Shown here in pieces: positions 12,859-13,342 of a stretch of DNA of 13,342 nucleotides; the first letter of the stretch is position 1, and each line of letters starts with the position of its first letter. This DNA is from DASPTB01 sp035623615. GTDB lineage: Bacteria; Actinomycetota; UBA4738. The notes beneath the pieces were generated by a model. That model ran no database searches. It worked only from the letters and a program-made list of their open reading frames with translations, and was not told the DNA's origin. A program made the position numbers and the translations under genes. Location: contig DASPTB010000186.1 in NCBI GenBank assembly GCA_035623615.1, forward strand, positions 1 to 13,342, read 5' to 3'.

Positions 12859-13244
12859 TGGTTGCGCTCTCGCCGCGGGGCCGCCAAAGGGGGTCGGTGA
12901 CGGTGGTGACCGCGGGGGTGTTGGCGATCGCTCTCGTTCTGGCGCTCGCCTCGGCGGACGTCGCCCGGGTGCTGATCGCGAAAGGGTCCGCACAAGCCGC
13001 GGCCGACGCGGCCGCGCTCGCCGCCGCGCAGGATCTGGCGCTGCCGTCGAGCTCGTCGCCGGCGCAGAGCGCGGCCGCCTTCGCCCACGCCAACGGTGCG
13101 GAGCTCGCCGACTGCTCCTGCGCGGCGGGTTCGACTGAGGCGGTCGTCACGGTGAGGCTTCCCGTCTCCCTGGCCTTCCTCGGGGGCACGCGCGAGGTCG
13201 TCGCTTCGGCCCGGGCCGTGGCCGATTCCCCCCTCTCCCCCTGA
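12858..13244 (+). CDS. TadE/TadG-like protein of the actinobacterial helicase/secretion neighbourhood (Rv3654c-like)
   Basis: The 128-residue product has a basic N-terminus (SPRGRQRGS), a membrane span (VTVVTAGVLAIALVLALASA, about 14-33), then the helix DVARVLIAKGSAQAAADAAA (34-53). The latter is the hallmark of Tad-like proteins, with alanine-rich AADAAALAAAQ. A small domain with Cys86 and Cys88 (DCSCA) follows and ends SPLSP. It resembles the second TadE-like protein that follows tadE in actinobacteria. Unlike the preceding protein it lacks the +5 Glu after Gly12 (Val instead), so processing by a prepilin peptidase is uncertain. ATG 12858 overlaps the upstream TGA by one base. Confidence 0.85.
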   Translation: MVALSPRGRQRGSVTVVTAGVLAIALVLALASADVARVLIAKGSAQAAADAAALAAAQDLALPSSSSPAQSAAAFAHANGAELADCSCAAGSTEAVVTVRLPVSLAFLGGTREVVASARAVADSPLSP

Positions 13245-13257
13245 CGGCCGGCGCGGG

Positions 13258-13263
13258 TAAAAT
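13258..13263 (+). promoter_or_regulatory. -10 box for leaderless transcription of the gene at the right edge
   Basis: TAAAAT, one mismatch from the consensus TATAAT, ends 8 bases before ATG 13272. It is the most AT-rich hexamer in this GC-rich neighbourhood and the clearest leaderless promoter in the window. It separates this gene from the pilus-type operon. Confidence 0.6.
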
Positions 13264-13271
13264 GGGCCCCC

Positions 13272-13342
13272 ATGCGAGACGGGAAGGGACCGTCGAACCG
13301 AGCCCTTCGCTCGGTCAAGGGGGCCGCGCCCAAGCGGCGGCC
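13272..13342 (+). CDS. Start of an unidentified gene, cut by the window edge
   Basis: ATG 13272 opens a frame that runs to the end of the window (23 complete codons). The visible N-terminus is basic and polar (MRDGKGPSNRALRSVKGAA, then PKRR) with no signal peptide. It is too short to identify. A helicase or topoisomerase gene often follows this locus in actinobacteria, but nothing visible decides that. The start is supported only by the -10 box at 13258-13263; there is no Shine-Dalgarno. Confidence 0.5.
   Translation, partial: MRDGKGPSNRALRSVKGAAPKRR

Noticed and set aside
1..13342. CRISPR array, insertion sequence or phage genes
   Set aside because: No regularly spaced direct repeats, transposase or integrase motifs or terminal inverted repeats were seen; base composition is even throughout.

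Overview
The window looks like chromosomal DNA of a high-GC actinobacterium, probably from an uncultured or little-studied lineage. Supporting this are the strong GC bias at third codon positions, an F420-type luciferase-like oxidoreductase, frequent GTG and TTG starts, and several genes whose start codon lies 6-9 bases after a TANNNT box, as expected for leaderless mRNAs. The gene order of the pilus-type locus is the one actinobacteria use. The taxonomic placement is an inference.

Layout. Positions 1-852 hold the 3' end of a sarcosine-oxidase-like flavoenzyme on the + strand, cut by the window edge. Convergent to it, on the - strand, lie a proline/alanine-rich single-pass membrane protein (2230-3303), a SecE-like translocase subunit (1933-2124) and an LLM-class F420-type oxidoreductase (874-1830). 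A divergent region of about 200 bases (3304-3504) carries a possible six-codon leader ORF and separates this group from a HAD-IB hydrolase (3505-4317, +). After that come a short uncharacterised protein (4324-4710, -), a membrane-anchored cyclic-nucleotide-binding protein (4762-5361, -), a ferritin-like/MiaE_2-type protein (5497-6198, +), an uncharacterised membrane-anchored protein whose N-terminus resembles prepilin-like proteins (6256-6984, -), and a DUF2238/YjdF-like integral membrane protein (7157-7831, +).

The main system is the run on the + strand from 8000 to 13244: a CpaE/TadZ-like protein, a CpaF/TadA secretion ATPase, TadB, TadC, a Flp-type prepilin, a TadE-like pseudopilin and a second TadE/TadG-like protein. 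Genes overlap or nearly abut (mostly by 1-4 bases), so this is probably one operon. The ATPase and the two TadB/C platform proteins would assemble or export the small Flp-type subunit and the TadE-like minor subunits across the single membrane. No prepilin peptidase is visible in the window. The locus resembles the actinobacterial 'helicase/secretion neighbourhood' (the Rv3660c-Rv3654c type in Mycobacterium). A promoter-like pair, a 14-bp inverted repeat and a hairpin that would cover the first ribosome binding site precede the operon. A new frame begins at 13272 behind a clear leaderless promoter and runs off the right edge.

Nothing here is certainly a novel system. The points most worth checking are the degenerate nucleotide site of the CpaE-like protein, the odd C-terminal tail of the secretion ATPase (possible compensated frameshift), the putative control hairpin before the operon, the metal-ligand loss in the ferritin-like protein, and the orphan SecE.
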